64,000 nucleotides of DNA from Janibacter terrae NBRC 107853 (GCF_001591405.1 NZ_BCUV01000004.1:62001-126000), one strand, 5' to 3'. Shown: positions 20,705 through 30,166, counted from the stretch's first letter. The notes: a model not told the origin generated them from the sequence alone. Translations and numbers: made by a program.

Positions 20705-23700
20705 GTGCGCAGCCGGTTCCGGCTTGACCGCGCGGGCTCCGTGCGGCTGGTGTCCGCACTCCTGCTCCTCCTGCTCGCCGTCGTCGTCTTCGGCAACTCG
20801 TGGGGCGTCTTCCAGACCGACATCAAGCCCGAGGTCTACCTCGCCCCGCAGGAGATGCTGCCGCGCTACCTGTCGGCGTGGACCTCCTCGCCCTACCTGG
20901 GCTCGCCGAACTTCAACGTGGGGCTCGTCCCGGTCCTCGTCGTCACTGCCGCCCTGCGCGCCGTGGGGCTGGACCCGGAGATGGCCTTCAAGGTCTACCA
21001 CCTGCTGCTCTGGGCGCTCGCCGCCTGGGGGACCAACCGGTTGCTCCGCACCCTCGTGCCGGGCGCCGGGGCCTGGGCCGGCCTGCTCGCCGGCGTCGCC
21101 TACATCGCCAACCCGTACGCGGTGGCCGCGGGAGGCACCCTCGCCATCGCCCTGCCGATGGCCCTGCTGCCGTGGCTGCTCATCGCGATGACCAAGGCCC
21201 TGCGTGAGCCAACCAGCTGGGCCTGGCCGGCCGCCGTGGGACTCGTCTTCTTCTGCATGAGCGGGATGAACGTCGGCGTCGTGCCCGTCTACCAGCTGCT
21301 CCTCGTCATCCCGCTCGTGCTCCACGTGCGCTCCGAGCAGGGGTTGACGTGGGCCGAGGTCCTGACCGCGCTGGCCAAGAGCGCCCTCTTCGTCGTCCTC
21401 GTCTCCGCCTACTGGCTCGTCCCCGGCGCCGCGGCGAGCGACACCGGCTCGCAGATCGTCCAGGGCTCGGAGTCCCTCGACGGCATCGCCCGGGTCAGCT
21501 CCTTCGGCGAGGTCCTGCGTGGGCTCGGTCTGTGGTCCTACTACGGCTCCTCCGACGCCGGCCCGTGGATCCCGCAGTACGCGATGTACCTGACGAGCGC
21601 CGTGATCGTCCTGCTGACGATGCTCTGGCCTGCTGCCGCGCTCGCCTCCCTGCGGGTCGTCCCGGCCCGGCTGGCCCGCTTCAGCGCCCTGGGCACCGCG
21701 ATCGTCGCCGTGATCATGGTCGGCCTCTACCCGGGCGGCAACGGCAGCTCGGCCTTCAGCATCGTCCTGCGGTGGCTCTTCGAGCACCTGACGCCACTCG
21801 TCGCCTTCCGCACGACCAACAAGGTCGGGGCCGGTCTCGCCCTCGTCTTCGCGCTCGTCATCGGTCTCGGTCTCGTCCGGCTGCTCCCACGGGTGCTGCG
21901 GCGCAACGGCGGTGTCCCGCTCGTGGCCACCCTCGCCACCGGCGTCGTCGTCGCGCTGGTCGCCCCCGCGGTCACGGGCAACCTCTACGTCTCGCCGCTG
22001 GACGTCCCCGACTACTGGAAGAGGGCCGCGGCCGCGGCCGACGAGGGGGACGTCAACGGCCGGGTGCTGCTCCTGCCCGGCCAGACGCGCTCCTCCTACC
22101 GCTGGAGCCTCGAGCGGCCGGACGACCTGCCCAACTCGCTCATGCAGCGCGATGCCGTCATCCCGGAGACGATCCCCAACACCTCCGCGACCGGTGGCAA
22201 CTTCCTCGCGGCCCTCGACGCCACCCTGCAGCAGGGCACCGCGGGCAGCCACGAGGTCTCCCCCTTCGCCCGCTACCTCGGGGCCGACCGTGTGCTGCTG
22301 CGCCACGACGTCAACTGGGAGGACACCGGGGGTGCCCGCCCCGGCGAGACGGCTCGTGCGCTCGGCGGCGACCCCGGCCTGCGGGGGCTGGCCAACTTCG
22401 GCGCCCCGGGTCAGAACATGTTCACCTACGCAGTGCCGCCGGTCTCCCAGGACGAGGCCGTGCTCTCGCCCCTGCAGCTCTACGGCGTCCGGGGGCACCG
22501 TGGCGTCGTGCGTGCCACGCCCACCCCCGGCACGGTCGTCGTCGCCGGCGATGCCTGGGCGATCCCACCACTGGCCGAGCAGGGCCTCCTCGACGACACG
22601 CCCGCGCTCCGGTACGCGCACGACGTCACCGACGAGCAGCTGCGCGAGGTCCTGCGCGACGGCGGGCGGATGGTGCTCACCGACACCAACCAGCGTCGCG
22701 CCGCGATCACCAACCGCCTGACGGCCAACCAGGGCGCCGTCCTCGCCGCCGACGAGACCCCTGCGCTCACCCGCGCGCTCGGCGACGCCCAGGACCAGAG
22801 CACCCTCGTGCGTGACGGGGTGCGCGCCACCGCGACGAGCTCCGGCGGGGCCTTCTTCGACCTGCCGCACGGCGTCGCGGAGCACGCCATCGACGGCGAC
22901 CGGCGGACGTCGTGGCTCTTCGGTGACTTCCAGCGGGCGAAGGGGGAGTCGATCATCCTGCGTCTGCCCCGGGAGCGCCAGCTGGGCCGGGTCCGCATCG
23001 ACACGACAGCGCTCGGCGGCGTCGAGATCGACAGCCTGCGCGTGGACGCGGGTGAGTCCACCCGCACCGCGAAGGTCGAGGAGGACGGCACGGCCGAGGT
23101 CCAGCTCGGCGGCATCACGACCGACCGGGTGAGGATCACCGTCGCCGGGCTGCGGGGGGAGGGCTTCAGCCTCGTGGGCCTGTCCGAGATCGACCTCGGT
23201 GCCGAGGGCCTGGTCGCCGAGCGGACCGTGCGGACGCCGGACACCCTCTCCCGTCTCTACTCCGGCCTCGACGCCCGTGAGCGCTCCGAGTTCGGGCAGA
23301 CGCCTCTCGACGTGAGCTTCACCCGCGTGGTCAACACCGATGCGCCGACCGACGACTCGGAGCAGGGGTTGCGACGCGACTTCACCCTGCCCGACGACCG
23401 CGAGGTCCGGATGGAGGCGCGGGTGCGCGCCACCGGCGACCTCGAGCACCTCGCCGACGAGCTCTCCGGCGCGGCCGACACCTACCGGATGCGTTCCAAC
23501 CGCACCTACTTCGACGCCCTCGACGTGCGCGCCTCCAAGGCCGCCGACGGCGACCCGCGGACCGCGTGGGTCCCCGGCGGCGACCTGGCCGACGCGTGGT
23601 GGGAGGTCACCGGACCGCAGCGCGACCTCGACAGGGTGGCGATCACCCAGGCCCCGGGCCCCGACGACGAGGGCGACACCATGTGGGCCACGCGTGCCCG

Positions 23701-24949
23701 GGTGCTCGTCGACGGCGAGGAGGTCGCCGACGCCCGGATCGGGCGTGGGAGCACCACCACGATCACGCTCCCCCCGAGGACGAGCGGCCGCACCCTGCGG
23801 GTGGCCGTCGACGAGGTCGACGACTCGGACGGCAACCGGCCGCCCCGGTTCACGAGCATCGACACCGGGGTTGAGCTCGAGCAGGGCGAGCAGAGCCGCC
23901 CGTGCATCCCCGTCGCGACCATCGACGGCGACCCGGTCCGCATGCGCCCGAGCGACCCCGAGGCGATCGCCGGCCGCGACGGGCCCGCCACGACCTGGCA
24001 GGGGTGCGCCGCACAGTCGATCACCTGGGGGGAGCACCGGCTCCGTCCGGTCGACGACATCCAGCTCGACGGGCTCACCCTGCGCGACCGGCAGGGGACC
24101 AAGCCGACCGAGACCGTCCCACCGCCCGTCGTCGAGGTCGACCGCACGACGCTCTCCGCGTCCATGACCGTCTCCGTCGGCGCCGCCCGCACGCCGTACT
24201 TCCTCACCATCGGCGAGGGGCACGACCCGCGCTGGCGCGCGACGCTCGAGGACGGCACCGACCTCGGCCCGCCCGTCGTCGTCGACGGCTACGCCGCCGG
24301 GTGGTACGTCGACGACCTCGCGGCCCACGAGGTGAGCATCGGCTACGGTCCGCAGCGCCGCGCGGACGTCGCGCTGCTCGTGAGCGGGCTCAGCCTGCTC
24401 GTCGCGCTCGTGCTCCTCCTGACCCCGCTGGTGCGGCGGCGCGTCGCCGCGGTGCGCACCGAGCGGGAGACCGAGTGGCCCGAGGAGCCGCTCGTCGACC
24501 CAGCTGCAGCCGAGACCGCTGCCCCGGCCGAGCAGGCCGCCGTGCCCGAGCCGGTCGTCGCACGCGACCCGCTCCCCTTCGTCGGCCTCGGCCGTGTCCT
24601 CGCCGACCGCTCCGGCCGCTCGCGGGTCCTCGTCGAGGTGGGCATCGTCCTCGGCGCCTTCGTCCTCACGGGCATCGGTGGATCCCTCGGGGCGCTGGCT
24701 GCGATGCTGCTCGTGCGGCGCCAGGGGCCCCGACCCGGTCGCCTCATCGCGGCGGGCGCGGCGCTGGTCGTCCTCTCGGCGGCCGCCTACCTCGTCCAGG
24801 CCGGTCTCGTCGAGGGCACCCTCGGCTCCGTGGACGCCGACACCATCAAGGCCTCCCTCGTCCCGCACCACCTGGCCGGGGCCGGCGTGGTCCTCGCCGT
24901 CCTCGGTACCTTCATGCGACCCGACCCTCCCAAGGAGAGCACCACGTGA
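20705..24949 (+). CDS. AftD-like arabinofuranosyltransferase-family protein with discoidin-like modules
   Basis: This 1414-residue protein resembles the DUF3367/AftD group of GT-C glycosyltransferases, which add arabinofuranose from decaprenyl-phosphate-arabinose to mycobacterial polymers. The N-terminal half is membrane-bound, with the acidic loop QTDIKPEVYLAPQEML after helix 1, where GT-C enzymes keep their catalytic acid. The second half is extracytoplasmic with two discoidin-like modules, marked by AIDGDRRTSWLF (about residue 729) and AADGDPRTAWVPG (about residue 945), then a final membrane region. GTG 20705 is preferred over GTG 20699 because AGGAAGAGG ends five bases before it. It heads an overlapping four-gene run. 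Sugar donor and acceptor are unknown. Confidence 0.78.
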   Translation: MRSRFRLDRAGSVRLVSALLLLLLAVVVFGNSWGVFQTDIKPEVYLAPQEMLPRYLSAWTSSPYLGSPNFNVGLVPVLVVTAALRAVGLDPEMAFKVYHLLLWALAAWGTNRLLRTLVPGAGAWAGLLAGVAYIANPYAVAAGGTLAIALPMALLPWLLIAMTKALREPTSWAWPAAVGLVFFCMSGMNVGVVPVYQLLLVIPLVLHVRSEQGLTWAEVLTALAKSALFVVLVSAYWLVPGAAASDTGSQIVQGSESLDGIARVSSFGEVLRGLGLWSYYGSSDAGPWIPQYAMYLTSAVIVLLTMLWPAAALASLRVVPARLARFSALGTAIVAVIMVGLYPGGNGSSAFSIVLRWLFEHLTPLVAFRTTNKVGAGLALVFALVIGLGLVRLLPRVLRRNGGVPLVATLATGVVVALVAPAVTGNLYVSPLDVPDYWKRAAAAADEGDVNGRVLLLPGQTRSSYRWSLERPDDLPNSLMQRDAVIPETIPNTSATGGNFLAALDATLQQGTAGSHEVSPFARYLGADRVLLRHDVNWEDTGGARPGETARALGGDPGLRGLANFGAPGQNMFTYAVPPVSQDEAVLSPLQLYGVRGHRGVVRATPTPGTVVVAGDAWAIPPLAEQGLLDDTPALRYAHDVTDEQLREVLRDGGRMVLTDTNQRRAAITNRLTANQGAVLAADETPALTRALGDAQDQSTLVRDGVRATATSSGGAFFDLPHGVAEHAIDGDRRTSWLFGDFQRAKGESIILRLPRERQLGRVRIDTTALGGVEIDSLRVDAGESTRTAKVEEDGTAEVQLGGITTDRVRITVAGLRGEGFSLVGLSEIDLGAEGLVAERTVRTPDTLSRLYSGLDARERSEFGQTPLDVSFTRVVNTDAPTDDSEQGLRRDFTLPDDREVRMEARVRATGDLEHLADELSGAADTYRMRSNRTYFDALDVRASKAADGDPRTAWVPGGDLADAWWEVTGPQRDLDRVAITQAPGPDDEGDTMWATRARVLVDGEEVADARIGRGSTTTITLPPRTSGRTLRVAVDEVDDSDGNRPPRFTSIDTGVELEQGEQSRPCIPVATIDGDPVRMRPSDPEAIAGRDGPATTWQGCAAQSITWGEHRLRPVDDIQLDGLTLRDRQGTKPTETVPPPVVEVDRTTLSASMTVSVGAARTPYFLTIGEGHDPRWRATLEDGTDLGPPVVVDGYAAGWYVDDLAAHEVSIGYGPQRRADVALLVSGLSLLVALVLLLTPLVRRRVAAVRTERETEWPEEPLVDPAAAETAAPAEQAAVPEPVVARDPLPFVGLGRVLADRSGRSRVLVEVGIVLGAFVLTGIGGSLGALAAMLLVRRQGPRPGRLIAAGAALVVLSAAAYLVQAGLVEGTLGSVDADTIKASLVPHHLAGAGVVLAVLGTFMRPDPPKESTT

Positions 24950-25788
24950 GCGCACCCGACCAGCACCCGATCCCGGGGTCGGTGACCGTCGTGGTCCCGA
25001 CCCGCGACAACATCCGGACCATCGAGGCCTGCCTGCGCTCGGTGACCGAGCAGACGCACCGGCCCCTCGAACTCGTCGTCGTGGACAACCACAGCACCGA
25101 CGGGACCCGGGAGGTCGCCGAGCGCTACGCCGACCGGGTCATCACCGCCGGCCCCGAGCGCTCCGCCCAGCGCAACACCGGCATCGAGGCCGCGAGCTCC
25201 GAGTGGGTCCTCTGGCTCGACAGCGACATGGTGCTGCCGCGACGCACCGTCGCGATGGCGCTCGAGACCGCCTGCGCGACCGGCGCGAGCGGCATCGCCC
25301 TGCCGGAGCGGACGATCGGCGAGGGCTTCTGGACCGCCTGCCGCGCCCTCGAGCGCGAGTGCTACCTCGACGACCCGTGGCTGCACAACCCGCGCCTCGT
25401 CCGTCGTGAGTACCTGCTCGGGGAGGGCGCCTTCCACACGGACATGTCCGGCCCGGAGGACGCCGACCTGCGGATGAAGATGCGCGCCTCGGGCGCCGGC
25501 ATCGAGCTCGCACCGATCATCATCGACCACGACGAGGGCCGCCTCACCGTCCGCGAGGTGCTCAGCAAGCGGTACTACTACGGCCGGAGCATCCCGGCCT
25601 TCGCGCAGGAGCACGAGGGTGCCGTCGGTGCCCAGGGCCGGGCCGTGCTGCGCTCCTACGCCCGCAACCACCGTCGGCTCCTCAGGGACCCGGCGCACGC
25701 GGCCGGCATGGTGCTCCTGCGCGCGCTGGAGGCGGGCGGCTACGCGCTCGGGGCACGACGCGGCCGCAAGGACCGGGCAGCGACGTGA
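24946..25788 (+). CDS. Family 2 glycosyltransferase
   Basis: The 280-residue cytoplasmic enzyme has a GT-A fold: TVVVPTRDNIRTIEACLRS at the start, then ELVVVDNHSTDGTREV (nucleotide-binding Asp) and WVLWLDSDMVLPRR, where DSD is the metal-binding DxD motif. The later GPEDADLRMKMR segment supplies the catalytic base region. It should move a sugar from an NDP donor to a lipid-linked acceptor. The GTG at 24946 overlaps the stop of the AftD-like gene by four bases and the gene's own stop overlaps the next start in the same way, so it is translated in series with its neighbours. Confidence 0.88.
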   Translation: MSAPDQHPIPGSVTVVVPTRDNIRTIEACLRSVTEQTHRPLELVVVDNHSTDGTREVAERYADRVITAGPERSAQRNTGIEAASSEWVLWLDSDMVLPRRTVAMALETACATGASGIALPERTIGEGFWTACRALERECYLDDPWLHNPRLVRREYLLGEGAFHTDMSGPEDADLRMKMRASGAGIELAPIIIDHDEGRLTVREVLSKRYYYGRSIPAFAQEHEGAVGAQGRAVLRSYARNHRRLLRDPAHAAGMVLLRALEAGGYALGARRGRKDRAAT

Positions 25789-26897
25789 GCGACGCCCTTC
25801 GTCGGATGCTCTGGGTGTCGCTGCCGGACCAGCGACCCCGCCGCGAGCTGTACTGGATGTCCCGGATGCCGGGCACCCACGTGCGCGCGATGGCTCAGCA
25901 GGAGCCGGTCGGCGGGATCGACTGGATCCCGAGCACCTACGTGCGGCCGATCAAGCGGTTCGTCGAGGCCGGCGCCCTCGCCCGGGTGCGCGGGCTGCGG
26001 GAGCAGGACCCCTCCGAGTACGACTGGGTGGCCTCGCTCGAGCTGTGCTCGCTCGTCACCGGCCAGGCCTCGGGCTGGCGGCGTCGGGCGCGGTCCGCCG
26101 GCGCCACCCGTCCGCTCCAGGCGGTCGTCACGTGGGAGAACCTGCCCGACCAGCCCCTGTACAAGGTCCCGCCGTACCGTCAGGCCCTGAACTCCTGCCG
26201 GGACGCCGACCTGCTGCTGTGCATGGTCGACGCCGCCCGCGACCACCTCCTGGCCAACGACTTCGACGACGAGCTCATCCGCGTCGTCAAGCCCGGCGTC
26301 GACATCGGGCTCTTCCACCCCGCCGCCGAGCCGGTGGCCGAGCCGGTCGTGGTCTTCGCCTCGCCCCTCGCCGCCAACAAGGGGATCGACCGCATCCTCG
26401 ACGCCATGGCGCTCGTGCGCCGACGGGTGCCCGAGGCACGGCTCAAGGTCGCCGGACGCGGTCCGCTCGAGCACCTCGTGCGGGCCGCCGCCGACGACCC
26501 GCGCACGGGCGTCGAGCTCGTGGGTTCCCTCGACACCGCCGGCGTCGCCGATCTCATGCGCTCCGCCGCGGTCTTCGCCACCGCACCGCGACCGACGTGG
26601 AAGTGGACCGAGCAGCTGGGCCTGGCCTACCTGGAGGCCCTGGCCTGCGGCCTGCCGGTGGTCACCACGCGGTGCGGCACCAACGACGAGGCCGTCCAGC
26701 CGCCCAACCTGCTCGTCGACGACGACGTCGAGGCCCTCGCGGACGCCCTCGTCGGGTTCCTCGAGGACCCCGACCGGCGTGCCGAGGTGGGGCGCGCCAA
26801 CCGCGCCCACGTCGTGACGCACCACGACCTCACGGCGCAGTGCGTCGCCATGGGCGACGCCTTCGCCGAGATCGAAGCGCTCCACCGGTCGCGATGA
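25785..26897 (+). CDS. Family 4 (GT-B) glycosyltransferase
   Basis: The 370-residue protein looks like a retaining GT-B enzyme. The C-terminal domain shows VFASPLAANKGIDRILDAM, the phosphate-contacting VKPGVDIGLFHP, and the EX7E motif EQLGLAYLEALACGLPVV. The N-terminal half is less typical (YWMSRMPGTHVRAM; TWENLPDQPLY) and may carry the acceptor site. The GTG at 25785 lies in a GTGA overlap with the family 2 enzyme, and the stop overlaps the following ATG (ATGA). Context places it in assembly of the surface glycan; the sugar is not known. Confidence 0.85.
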   Translation: MSDALRRMLWVSLPDQRPRRELYWMSRMPGTHVRAMAQQEPVGGIDWIPSTYVRPIKRFVEAGALARVRGLREQDPSEYDWVASLELCSLVTGQASGWRRRARSAGATRPLQAVVTWENLPDQPLYKVPPYRQALNSCRDADLLLCMVDAARDHLLANDFDDELIRVVKPGVDIGLFHPAAEPVAEPVVVFASPLAANKGIDRILDAMALVRRRVPEARLKVAGRGPLEHLVRAAADDPRTGVELVGSLDTAGVADLMRSAAVFATAPRPTWKWTEQLGLAYLEALACGLPVVTTRCGTNDEAVQPPNLLVDDDVEALADALVGFLEDPDRRAEVGRANRAHVVTHHDLTAQCVAMGDAFAEIEALHRSR

Positions 26898-28603
26898 GGA
26901 CGAAGGGGGTGACCCGCCCCGGCGTCCTGGGCGCGGTGGTCGGGGCACTCGTCGGCGTCGTCGTCCTCGGTCCTGCGCTCGCCCCCGGGTACACGCTGCA
27001 CTACGACCTCGTCTTCGTCCCCGAGCTGCCGCTGTCGGCCCGCACGCTGGGCACGGACGGGAGCGTGCCGCGTGCCGTCCCCAACGACCTCGTCGTCGCG
27101 CTGCTCGGCACGGTGCTGCCCGGGTGGCTCGTGCAGAAGCTCGTCCTCCTCGGGTGCTTCGTGCTCGGGGGAGCCGGAGCCGGACGGCTGGCCCGCACCG
27201 CGCCCGGCGCCGTCGCCACCGCGATGCTGTGGTCGTGGAACCCGTGGGTCGGCGAGCGCCTCGGCATCGGCCACTGGGGCTACCTGCTCGGTTTCGCCCT
27301 CCTGCCGTGGGTCCTCGTCGCGGCCACCAGGGTGCGCACCTCGCGTGGCCTCGCGCTCCTCGCCGCGACCCTCACGGCGGCGGCCCTCGGCGGGTCGACG
27401 CCCGGCGTGCTCGCCACCCTGGTCGCCGCGGTGACCGTGCTCTCCCTCGACGGGAGCATCCGCCTCCGGTCACGGGACCTCGCGCTCGTGGCCGGGATCT
27501 CGCTGCTCGCCAACGCCGCCTGGTGGTGGCCCTTCCTCCGCGCGTCCTCGCACGCAGCCGACGCGGGAGGCGCCGCGGCGTTCGCGGCCGGGGCGGACAC
27601 CCCCTTCGGCGTGCTGGGCTCGTTGCTGCTCGGTGGGGGGCTGTGGAACGACCGCACGTGGTTCGTCGAGCGCACGACGTGGCCGGTGGCCCTCGGCGCG
27701 CTGCTCGCGGTCCTGCTCGTCCTCGCGCTCGCGCTGCGCAGCCCCGCCTGGTGGCGCGCGCCGGTGACCCGGGCCGCCACGGCCAGCGGCGTGCTCGGGC
27801 TGCTCCTCGCGGGCCTCGCGGCCCTGCCGGGCGGGCGAACCCTGCTCGAAGCCGTCGTCACGACCGTCCCGGGCGGCGGTCTGCTGCGCGACGGGCAGAA
27901 GTTCGTCGCGCTGTGGGTCCTGCTCCTCGCGGTGGCCACGGCCGTCGTCGTCGACCGACTCGTCGAGCGCGACCTGCCGCGGGTCCTCGTGGCCGTGGCC
28001 GTGCTGTGGCCGGTCGCCACCCTGCCCACCCTCGCCGCGGGGCACGCGGGTGCCTGGGGGAGCGTCGACTACCCCGACGACGTGCTCGCCGTCGCGCGCG
28101 AGGTGGGCCGCAGCGGTGAGCCGGCAGCCGTCTTCCCGTGGTCGACCTACCGCCGCTACGCGTGGGACGGGGACCGCGTCGTCCTGGACCCGTGGAACAG
28201 GCTGCTCCCGCAGCAGGTCGTCTCCGACGACCGGCTGCCGCTGCGTGACCGCACGGTGGCCGGAGAGGACCCCGCGTCGGCGCGGGTCGCGGAGGCGCTC
28301 GCGTCGGGAGGGGACGTCCCCGGGGTGCTCAGGTCGCTCGGGGTCCGCTGGGTGGTCGTGCAGACCGACCAGCCCGCCCCGGAGGGCACCGTGCCGGCCC
28401 TCGACGGGCTCGCGACGCGCACGGTCGGCGACCTGCGGGTCGTCGACCTCGGACGCCCTGACCCCGTCTCGGACGACGCGGACGCACTGCGCGGGCTCGG
28501 CCTCGCCGGGACCGCGGCGGCGCTCATCGGGTCCGTCGGCGGGCTCTGGCGCACGCGCCGGGGTGGGACCGGGGACACGTCCGCACGACTCGCCGCGAAG
28601 TGA
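26894..28603 (+). CDS. GT-C-like multi-span membrane protein, unrecognised
   Basis: This 569-residue membrane protein has about eleven predicted helices. After the first helix comes TLHYDLVFVPELPLS, with an acidic residue placed as in GT-C glycosyltransferases and in the N-terminus of the two AftD-like neighbours. A short soluble C-terminal domain follows (AVFPWSTYRRYAWDG; GVRWVVVQTD), recalling the YfhO/DUF6541-like layout. I cannot assign a family. It may be a shorter relative of the AftD-like enzymes that uses a polyprenyl-phosphate sugar (inference). ATG 26894 overlaps the previous stop by four bases; the gene is the last of the overlapping run. Confidence 0.7.
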   Translation: MRTKGVTRPGVLGAVVGALVGVVVLGPALAPGYTLHYDLVFVPELPLSARTLGTDGSVPRAVPNDLVVALLGTVLPGWLVQKLVLLGCFVLGGAGAGRLARTAPGAVATAMLWSWNPWVGERLGIGHWGYLLGFALLPWVLVAATRVRTSRGLALLAATLTAAALGGSTPGVLATLVAAVTVLSLDGSIRLRSRDLALVAGISLLANAAWWWPFLRASSHAADAGGAAAFAAGADTPFGVLGSLLLGGGLWNDRTWFVERTTWPVALGALLAVLLVLALALRSPAWWRAPVTRAATASGVLGLLLAGLAALPGGRTLLEAVVTTVPGGGLLRDGQKFVALWVLLLAVATAVVVDRLVERDLPRVLVAVAVLWPVATLPTLAAGHAGAWGSVDYPDDVLAVAREVGRSGEPAAVFPWSTYRRYAWDGDRVVLDPWNRLLPQQVVSDDRLPLRDRTVAGEDPASARVAEALASGGDVPGVLRSLGVRWVVVQTDQPAPEGTVPALDGLATRTVGDLRVVDLGRPDPVSDDADALRGLGLAGTAAALIGSVGGLWRTRRGGTGDTSARLAAK

Positions 28604-28613
28604 CCGGCCGGTA

Positions 28614-28619
28614 TAGGAT
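28614..28619 (+). promoter_or_regulatory. Promoter for the 51-residue peptide gene
   Basis: TAGGAT (within TATAGGAT) lies 33 bases before the start codon and implies a transcript start near 28626, which leaves room for the GGAGG ribosome site at 28642-28646. Confidence 0.6.
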
Positions 28620-28652
28620 GGCCGGAACGACATCCGTTGACGGAGGACACCT

Positions 28653-28808
28653 GTGAACAACGACGGCTCCAAGAAGCTGGCCTACAACGTCGTCGGCACC
28701 GTGCTCGGCGCGGCGATGGCGGCGCTGCTGATCTTCGGCATCGTGCAGTACGAGGGCAACAAGTCCGTCCCTCAGGAGAACCAGCAGATCATCAACTACA
28801 ACAGCTGA
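28653..28808 (+). CDS. 51-residue single-span membrane peptide
   Basis: This short gene encodes a peptide with a polar start (NNDGSKK), one hydrophobic helix (about residues 13-32: Val-Gly-Thr-Val-Leu to Ile-Val) and a polar tail ending QQIINYNS. It has its own -10 box, a strong GGAGG ribosome site with six-base spacing to the GTG, and a strong hairpin terminator 17 bases after its stop. These signals make it a real gene rather than a chance frame. I do not recognise the family. A role as a small partner of the large membrane glycosyltransferases just upstream is a reasonable guess only. Confidence 0.75.
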   Translation: MNNDGSKKLAYNVVGTVLGAAMAALLIFGIVQYEGNKSVPQENQQIINYNS

Positions 28809-28824
28809 TCTGCCCCAGACCCCG

Positions 28825-28864
28825 CGAAGGGGGCGTCCGCTCGCTCGAGCGGACGCCCCCTTCG
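28825..28864. terminator. Hairpin terminator built from a CGAAGGGGG pair
   Basis: CGAAGGGGGCGTCCGCT (28825-28841) is perfectly complementary to 28848-28864, giving an 18-base stem with a tiny loop. It lies between convergent genes and can serve both strands. Confidence 0.88.
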
Positions 28865-28887
28865 TCATGGCCGGGCAGGGCCGTCGA

Positions 28888-30123
28888 TCAGGACGCGACG
28901 GCCTGCAGGTCCGGCGCGTGGTCCTCCACGGGGCGGGTGGCGATGAGCGCGTCGAGGTCGATGACGTCGTCGCGGTAGCGCTCGCGCAGACCCAGGACGG
29001 ACTCGATGACCGACTCGAGGCGCCGTCCGGCGCGGCCCCAGTCGAAGGAGCTCGCGTACAGGCGCGCGGTCCGGCCGAGGTCGCGACGCATCGCGGCGTC
29101 GTCGACGAGGCGGATGACGTGGTCCTCGAACTCCCCGACCGAGTCGGCGAGCAGGCCGGTGCGGCCGTGGACGATCGACTCGCTCGGGCCGCCGGCGAAG
29201 CCGTAGGCGACGGCAGGGGTGCCGTGCAGGCCCGCCTCGACGATCGTCAGGCCCCAGCCCTCCTTGTGCGAGGGCATGACGACGACCCAGGCGCGGGCGA
29301 GCAGCTCGTGCTTGCGCTCCTCGGGGACGAATCCGTGGAGGTGGACGCGGTCGGCGACGCCCCGCGCCCGGGCGTGCTCGGCGATCGAGTCCTCCCAGTA
29401 GCCGCCCCCGACGACGTGCAGCTCGAGGTCGGGGTGGGACATGGCCCGGGAGGCGAGGATGTCGACGGCCTGCTCGACGTGCTTGTGCGGCACGAGGCGG
29501 CCGAGGAAGAGCATCGTCGGGGCCTGCGTCCGCTCGAGCCGGGCGAACCGGTCGAGGTCGGCGGGCCGGTCGTTGCCGGAGTAGACGAGGTCGACGCGGC
29601 CGGGGTCGACGCCGAGCTCCTCGAGCTCGGTGCGGGTCGACTTCGACACGGTGACGTAGCGGCTGCGGCGGTAGACCCAGGGGGCGACGCGGGACTCCAG
29701 GAGCCACCCGAGCCGGGCGACCTTGCGACCGAAGACGGCGGTCCACTGCTCGCGGTGCACGTGGTGGACGATGTTGACGACGGGCACCTGCGTCACGAGG
29801 GGCGACCAGAAGGGCACGCCGTTCTGCACGTCGAGGACGACGTCGTAGTCGTGGCCGTGGCGCAGCAGGTGCCACATGCCGTGGAGGTAGACGCTGAACT
29901 TGGAGCCGCGACGGATGACGTCGACGTCCCCGTGCCGGGTGCGCGGGGCGGAGCCGGGGAAGGTGGCGGTGAAGATCGTCACCTCGTGGCCCTGCTGGGT
30001 GAGCACCTCGGAGGTCCGCTCGGTGAAGGTCTCTGCGCCGCCCGCCTCGGGGTTCTCGCGGTCGCGCCAGGACAGGTAGAGCACCCTCAGCCGCCGCTTC
30101 GGGGTCGTCGTGCTCCAGGTCAT
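28888..30123 (-). CDS. Family 4 (GT-B) glycosyltransferase
   Basis: The 411-residue enzyme shows a full GT4 pattern: N-terminal LRVLYLSWRDRENPEAGGAE with the glycine turn, HVHREQW, VYSGNDRP, the second-domain start APTMLFLGRLVPHKHVEQ, and the EX7E motif EGWGLTIVEAGLHGTPAV. It resembles mannosyl- or glucosyltransferases of lipid-linked glycan assembly. The ATG at 30123 has GGAGAGACGA directly upstream; the in-frame ATG 33 bases earlier has no ribosome site. The gene is divergent from the zinc-ribbon methyltransferase gene with 55 bases between them and ends at the shared terminator after the small peptide gene. Confidence 0.9.
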   Translation of the reverse strand: MTWSTTTPKRRLRVLYLSWRDRENPEAGGAETFTERTSEVLTQQGHEVTIFTATFPGSAPRTRHGDVDVIRRGSKFSVYLHGMWHLLRHGHDYDVVLDVQNGVPFWSPLVTQVPVVNIVHHVHREQWTAVFGRKVARLGWLLESRVAPWVYRRSRYVTVSKSTRTELEELGVDPGRVDLVYSGNDRPADLDRFARLERTQAPTMLFLGRLVPHKHVEQAVDILASRAMSHPDLELHVVGGGYWEDSIAEHARARGVADRVHLHGFVPEERKHELLARAWVVVMPSHKEGWGLTIVEAGLHGTPAVAYGFAGGPSESIVHGRTGLLADSVGEFEDHVIRLVDDAAMRRDLGRTARLYASSFDWGRAGRRLESVIESVLGLRERYRDDVIDLDALIATRPVEDHAPDLQAVAS

Positions 30124-30166
30124 TCGTCTCTCCTTGTCGCGCTGCGAGGGGTGCAACGCCGACGGT

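Noticed and set aside
20624-24955. A 1443-codon minus-strand open frame opposite the AftD-like gene
   Set aside because: Same effect of GC-rich third positions; low-complexity Gly/Arg/Glu composition, no start signals, no family motif.
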